NCBI GenBank assembly: GCA_022563055.1
Contig: JADFOB010000028.1
Span: forward strand, 1 to 9,014
Direction of reading: 5' to 3'
Source of the DNA: Planctomycetota bacterium
GTDB lineage: Bacteria > Planctomycetota > Phycisphaerae > UBA1845
Length of the DNA: 9,014 bases
Position 1 is the first letter of the stretch; each line of letters starts with the position of its first letter. The position numbers and the translations under genes were made by a program. Of this stretch, positions 5,423-9,014 are shown piece by piece. Under the pieces are notes generated by a model that did not search any database, was not told the origin of the DNA, and saw nothing but the letters and a program-made list of their open reading frames with translations.

Positions 5423-8400
5423 AAAGAAGCCTCCACTCGTCTTCCGGCATCCACCAACATACGACGCAGCACAGCCACCAGAGTCGTTGGTTCCAGATAG
5501 TTGGGCGGCAGCCTCAGGTGCACCGTTTTGGGGTCGGGCATCCGGACGCTGCCCGGCGGATCGGCAAACAGAGGCTCCGCCGTGGGGAGACTCCTGATCG
5601 CAAAGATCACATCCGGCGGCTGCAAACTGATCGACACGACACCGTACGCCCTGGCGCGAATGCGAATCTCCGCGAGTTCGAGCAGCCGCTGCACCGGTTG
5701 GGGCGGCATTCCAAAAGCGTCTTTGAGGTCTCGCTCCAACTGCTCCAGGTCGCTCGTCGTGGGACAACCGACGATCCGCCGGTAGACTTCAATCCTCAAT
5801 CGATCCGCCTCGATGTAGTGTCGCGGGATATGGGCCGCTACGTCAAGGTCCACGTGGACGGGCGGTGGCGTCGGATCGGGCTCATTTTTGAGGCGACGCA
5901 CGCTCTGATCGAGCAACCGGCAGTACATTTCATACCCAACGGCGGCGATGTGCCCGCTCTGCTCGCTGCCCAATAGGTTGCCGGCCCCGCGGATTTCAAG
6001 ATCGCGCGTTGCGATCCTGAATCCGGCGCCGAGTTCACTGAATTCCTCGATCGTCTTGAGCCGCTTGCTCGCCTTGGGTGTTTCCGCCCCATCGGCGGAG
6101 ACCAGGAGGTAGCAGTACGCCCGATGGCTCGAACGCCCCACCCGCCCGCGAAGTTGATGCAGGTCCGCCAGGCCGAATCGCCCCGCCCGGTTGATGAAGA
6201 TCGTGTTCACCGTCGGGTTGTCGATGCCGCTTTCGATGATCGTGGTGGACACGAGTACGTCGGCGCGGTGGCGGTGGAAATCGTGCATGACCTTCTCGAG
6301 TTCACTGTCCTTCATTTGCCCGTGGCCAAAGACCACGCGCGCTTCGGGGACAATGCTCCGAACCGTGTCGGCCATCGCCGCGATGGATTGCACGTAATTG
6401 TGCACGAAGTAGACCTGCCCGTCGCGATTCATCTCGCGGAGGATCGCGTCACGGATGAGGCGCCGGTCGAAGGGCCCGACGTGCGTTGCGATGGCCCGGC
6501 GATCGACGGGCGGCGTTTGGAGTGAACTGATGTCGCGGATTCCCATCATCGCCATGTGTAACGTTCTGGGTATCGGCGTGGCGGTCAGCGTCAGCACGTC
6601 GATCGTCTCTCGCATGGCCTTGAGACGCTCTTTGTGCTCGACCCCGAATCGCTGCTCCTCGTCGATGATGGCGAGCCCCAGGTTGGCGAATCGAACGTCC
6701 TTGCTGAGCATGCGGTGCGTGCCGATGACGATGTCGATCTGCCCTTTCTTCACCTTCTCGATGATCTTCCTCTGCTCGGCGGCGCTGCGAAAACGCGATA
6801 GACAACCGAGTACAAACGGGTAGTCGGCCATGCGCTCGCGGAACGTTTCGTAATGCTGCTCCGCGAGGACCGTCGTGGGTACCAGCACCGCCACCTGCCG
6901 CCCATACTCGACAACCTTGAACGCCGCGCGCATGGCGAGCTCCGTCTTGCCGTAACCCACGTCACCGCAAATGAGCCGATCCATCGGACGTGCTCTCCGC
7001 AGATCCTCGTTGATCTCCCGAGCCACGAGCGTCTGGTCCTCGGTCTCCTCATAGAGAAATGACGCCTCGAACTCTCGCTGCCACTCGGTGTCGGCGGGGT
7101 AGGCTGTCCCCACCGCGTTGCTGCGAGCCGCCTGCACGCGAAGCAGCGAGTCCGCCAGCTCGACGACGGAGTCGGCCACCTTCTGCTTGGTTTTGGCCCA
7201 GCGTTTGCCGCCCAGTGTCGAGAGCTGCGGTCTACGCCCACCGGCGCCGATGTACTGTTGCACGAGATCGATCTGCGAGCAGGGCACGTGGACCACGCCG
7301 CCATCGGCGAATTCGAGGCTGAGGAACTCCTCCTGCTGGGCGGAGTCGCCCTTGTGCATCTTGCTCAGACCCCGATACCGCGCGATACCGTGCACCACGT
7401 GAACGACAAAGTCGCCGCTCTTGAGATCGCTCCACGACTCCAAAGGTCTACCGGCATGGAGTCTGCGTAGGCGTCGCTTCTGCCGGTGTCGGTGGAAGAT
7501 CTCGTGATGCCCGACAACAACCGTCTTGGTTCGGGTCCACTCGAACCCTCGGTGCATCACGCCCTGCTGGATCTGAATCGACGCGCCGGTTTCCGGGCCC
7601 TGTTCAGCAATCATCTCGGCGAGCCGTTGACGCTCGCCCTCGTTGTCACAGAAGACGTGGATTTCACGGTCCCGCGCCAACCGGCAGAGTTCGCCGACGG
7701 CATCGGCTGCACCGCTCTCGAAACGCGCAAGGGATGTTACCTGGAAGTCGAATCGATCCTCGTCCGTGGTCGCTGCCACACCGAATCGTGACAAGTAGAG
7801 CTGCCCGAAGTCGCCGGCCCCCAAGAGCACGTCCGCGACATCAAAGAGCCGATCCGATTCCCGCAACCGTGCGCGTAGCGTCTCGCCCATTTCCTGGACC
7901 TCGGATGGGTTGTCGATGACGATCAACGCATCCTCCGGCAGGTACGACAGGAAATTGGTCAAAGCATCGTCACGACGGGATGCTCCGTCCGGCATGGCGG
8001 CGATGGAAAGCGAATCCAACGTCTCGATGGAGCGCTGGCTGCTCACGTCGAAACGGCGGATGGACTCGACCTGTTCGCCAAAGAACTGCACGCGGCAGGG
8101 AGTCGTCTCGCCGGGCGCAAACAAGTCGACGATGTCGCCACGCTGGGCAACGTCGCCGGGTGACTCGACCAGCTCCAAGCGTGCGAACCCGCGATCCACA
8201 GCCCAGGCGACCAACGCCTCCGGCGACCGCACGACCAATCCGCGATCGGAGCTTTTGTCGCCATGAGCCGCGGTTGAAGCCGACTCCGATCCCTGTACCA
8301 CGAGGTGTACGCTGTTGCGCTCCAGCGCCTCAGCCGTCGGTACGCCCTGCATAAGGGCTTGGATCGGGGCGACGATGGTTTGAGGCGGCTTAGGCGCGGA

Positions 8401-8763
8401 CGCCGGTCGAGACTTCGCCCCGCGAACGGACCGACGAGCGTCGAGCAGTCGGGAGCAGAGCAGCAGACGCTCCGCCTGTATCTCGCCGCTTGCAGGCCCT
8501 TCGCCCGGAAGCGCTTCCCATGCGGGGAAAAGCGCACAGGGACGACCCAAGAACATCTCGAGGTCGTCGCGAGCCTGATCCGCCTCGGCGAGGTGCGATG
8601 TGATGTAGAGCAGGATGCGCGGATGCGCTGCCGTGGCGAACGCCGTCACCATCGGCGCAGAGGATCCCCACAAGCCTGAAACGTGGACGACACCCCGAGA
8701 GGCAGCCAGTCGCTCGCTCAGGCGCTTCACGGCTGAATCGTTGGCGATCGATGGGATCACCAT
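5419..8763 (-). CDS. mfd: transcription-repair coupling factor Mfd
   Basis: A 1114-residue protein, close to the usual Mfd length of about 1150, with the full domain order. Residues 1 to about 350 form the UvrB-like N-terminal module; its first nucleotide-binding loop (30-43, G-L-W-G-S-S-A-P) lacks the Walker Lys, as is normal in Mfd. The CarD-like RNA polymerase-binding domain starts at about 448 (G-D-F-V-V-H-V-V-H-G-I-A-R-Y). The translocase carries Walker A GDVGYGKTE (600-608), GTHRML (681-686), the DEEQ box (701-704), TATP (727-730), STTIIESGIDNP (839-850) and QLRGRVGRS (870-878). The TRCF C-terminal domain covers about 975-1095. Mfd pushes or removes RNA polymerase stalled at DNA damage and recruits UvrA for nucleotide excision repair in the cytoplasm. 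The ATG at 8763 has a modest AGG ribosome site 6 nt before it. It is the first gene of a two-gene unit with the foldase. Confidence 0.97.
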   Translation of the reverse strand: MVIPSIANDSAVKRLSERLAASRGVVHVSGLWGSSAPMVTAFATAAHPRILLYITSHLAEADQARDDLEMFLGRPCALFPAWEALPGEGPASGEIQAERLLLCSRLLDARRSVRGAKSRPASAPKPPQTIVAPIQALMQGVPTAEALERNSVHLVVQGSESASTAAHGDKSSDRGLVVRSPEALVAWAVDRGFARLELVESPGDVAQRGDIVDLFAPGETTPCRVQFFGEQVESIRRFDVSSQRSIETLDSLSIAAMPDGASRRDDALTNFLSYLPEDALIVIDNPSEVQEMGETLRARLRESDRLFDVADVLLGAGDFGQLYLSRFGVAATTDEDRFDFQVTSLARFESGAADAVGELCRLARDREIHVFCDNEGERQRLAEMIAEQGPETGASIQIQQGVMHRGFEWTRTKTVVVGHHEIFHRHRQKRRLRRLHAGRPLESWSDLKSGDFVVHVVHGIARYRGLSKMHKGDSAQQEEFLSLEFADGGVVHVPCSQIDLVQQYIGAGGRRPQLSTLGGKRWAKTKQKVADSVVELADSLLRVQAARSNAVGTAYPADTEWQREFEASFLYEETEDQTLVAREINEDLRRARPMDRLICGDVGYGKTELAMRAAFKVVEYGRQVAVLVPTTVLAEQHYETFRERMADYPFVLGCLSRFRSAAEQRKIIEKVKKGQIDIVIGTHRMLSKDVRFANLGLAIIDEEQRFGVEHKERLKAMRETIDVLTLTATPIPRTLHMAMMGIRDISSLQTPPVDRRAIATHVGPFDRRLIRDAILREMNRDGQVYFVHNYVQSIAAMADTVRSIVPEARVVFGHGQMKDSELEKVMHDFHRHRADVLVSTTIIESGIDNPTVNTIFINRAGRFGLADLHQLRGRVGRSSHRAYCYLLVSADGAETPKASKRLKTIEEFSELGAGFRIATRDLEIRGAGNLLGSEQSGHIAAVGYEMYCRLLDQSVRRLKNEPDPTPPPVHVDLDVAAHIPRHYIEADRLRIEVYRRIVGCPTTSDLEQLERDLKDAFGMPPQPVQRLLELAEIRIRARAYGVVSISLQPPDVIFAIRSLPTAEPLFADPPGSVRMPDPKTVHLRLPPNYLEPTTLVAVLRRMLVDAGRRVEASL
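5430..5434 (-). promoter_or_regulatory. ribosome binding site of the foldase gene, inside the end of mfd
   Basis: GGAGG on the minus strand, followed by CTTCTTT and the ATG at 5422. It lies inside the last codons of mfd, so ribosomes finishing mfd end on the new start. This decides the foldase start against the longer frame. Confidence 0.75.
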
Positions 8764-8775
8764 GGCAACCTGCGC

Positions 8776-8809
8776 ATCATAGGTGATAGGTCAGTCATCG
8801 CAAAACCGA
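8776..8809 (-). promoter_or_regulatory. possible sigma-70-like promoter of mfd
   Basis: On the minus strand TTGCGA is followed after 16 bp by TATGAT (8781-8776), a 5-of-6 match to the -10 consensus. Transcription would begin only a few bases before the mfd ATG, giving an almost leaderless message that lacks the weak AGG site. Promoter consensus in this organism is unknown, so this is a weak call. Confidence 0.25.
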
Positions 8810-8824
8810 GCCTCCACCTCACAA

Positions 8825-8834
8825 CCCCCCCCCC
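8825..8834 (-). repeat. run of 10 G upstream of mfd (10 C on the + strand)
   Basis: Ten identical bases in a row, 61-71 bp before the mfd ATG, in a gap without genes. Such runs are prone to slipped-strand length changes and can alter promoter spacing. The base count should be treated with care, because long C/G runs are also common sequencing errors. Confidence 0.6.
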
Positions 8835-9014
8835 GGCGCATCCCAAGAAGGGTGGCAATTCTCTTAGCCCGGGTTGCGCAGTTTGGAAGAAATCGAGGCG
8901 ATTTTTGGGTCGATTCGGCGGGTGAATCGGCGATGGCGCTATCGGCAGGCGTAGTCCATCGCGCGGATCGCGCTGTAGTGAGGACCTAGTTGCTTGCCGA
9001 AGGCTGAATCCGTG

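Larger units (their letters stand above)
8764..9014. other. gene-free region upstream of mfd with small inverted repeats
   Basis: No convincing gene is visible in these 251 bp up to the window end. A 68-codon frame on the + strand has no family resemblance, runs across the 10-C tract and is probably chance. CGATTC (8911-8916) pairs with GAATCG (8924-8929) across a 7-nt loop. TCGATT (8910-8915) could instead pair with AATCGA (8891-8896), so these two foldings exclude each other. A separate GCGCG-GAT-CGCGC hairpin lies at 8961-8973. None has a terminator tail. Confidence 0.4.

Noticed and set aside
4628..5500. A 290-codon plus-strand frame opposite the foldase gene
   Set aside because: Antisense to a gene with clear rotamase motifs and a fixed start; no recognisable domain of its own.
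5423..5767. Extension of the foldase frame upstream by 115 codons
   Set aside because: This stretch is the mfd coding sequence read in another frame. The signal peptide and the GGAGG site place the real start at 5422.

Overview
The window has the features of a GC-rich, Gram-negative-type chromosome. It encodes a LolA-like periplasmic protein, a lipoprotein foldase with an SD-led signal peptide and a polytopic membrane transporter. The protein styles and the abundant intergenic hairpin repeats resemble Planctomycetes (perhaps the Phycisphaerae side), but this is an impression from the sequence only; no rRNA or phylogenetic marker was compared. I see no tRNA, rRNA, CRISPR array, transposase, integrase or phage gene.

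Left part, + strand: a LolA-like exported protein (32-757) is followed by a possible weak terminator, a 184-bp gap with short 7-bp direct repeats, and a DUF819-family membrane protein (942-2219). The DUF819 gene converges on a minus-strand gene; the 103-bp gap between them holds a strong 12-bp hairpin.

Middle, - strand: an abortive-infection family protein with a C-terminal Abi_C domain (3075-2323). Its C-terminal domain contains an R-N-x5-H motif of the type used by HEPN ribonucleases. Upstream lies an unrecognised secreted, tail-anchored protein (3827-3243). A 437-bp non-coding island (3828-4264) follows. It contains a 57-nt imperfect palindrome and an inverted pair of 29-nt hairpin units whose only two differences are compensatory within the stem.

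Right part, - strand: mfd (8763-5419), encoding the transcription-repair coupling factor, and a parvulin-type peptidyl-prolyl isomerase lipoprotein (5422-4265). They overlap by ATGA and so form a tightly coupled two-gene operon. Upstream of mfd is about 250 bp with no convincing gene, a run of 10 G (on the mfd strand) and small inverted repeats.

Most of the window is ordinary housekeeping. The parts most worth following up are the covarying hairpin pair, the lone Abi_C gene with its HEPN-like motif, and the mfd-foldase coupling. I do not see a clearly new multi-gene system.
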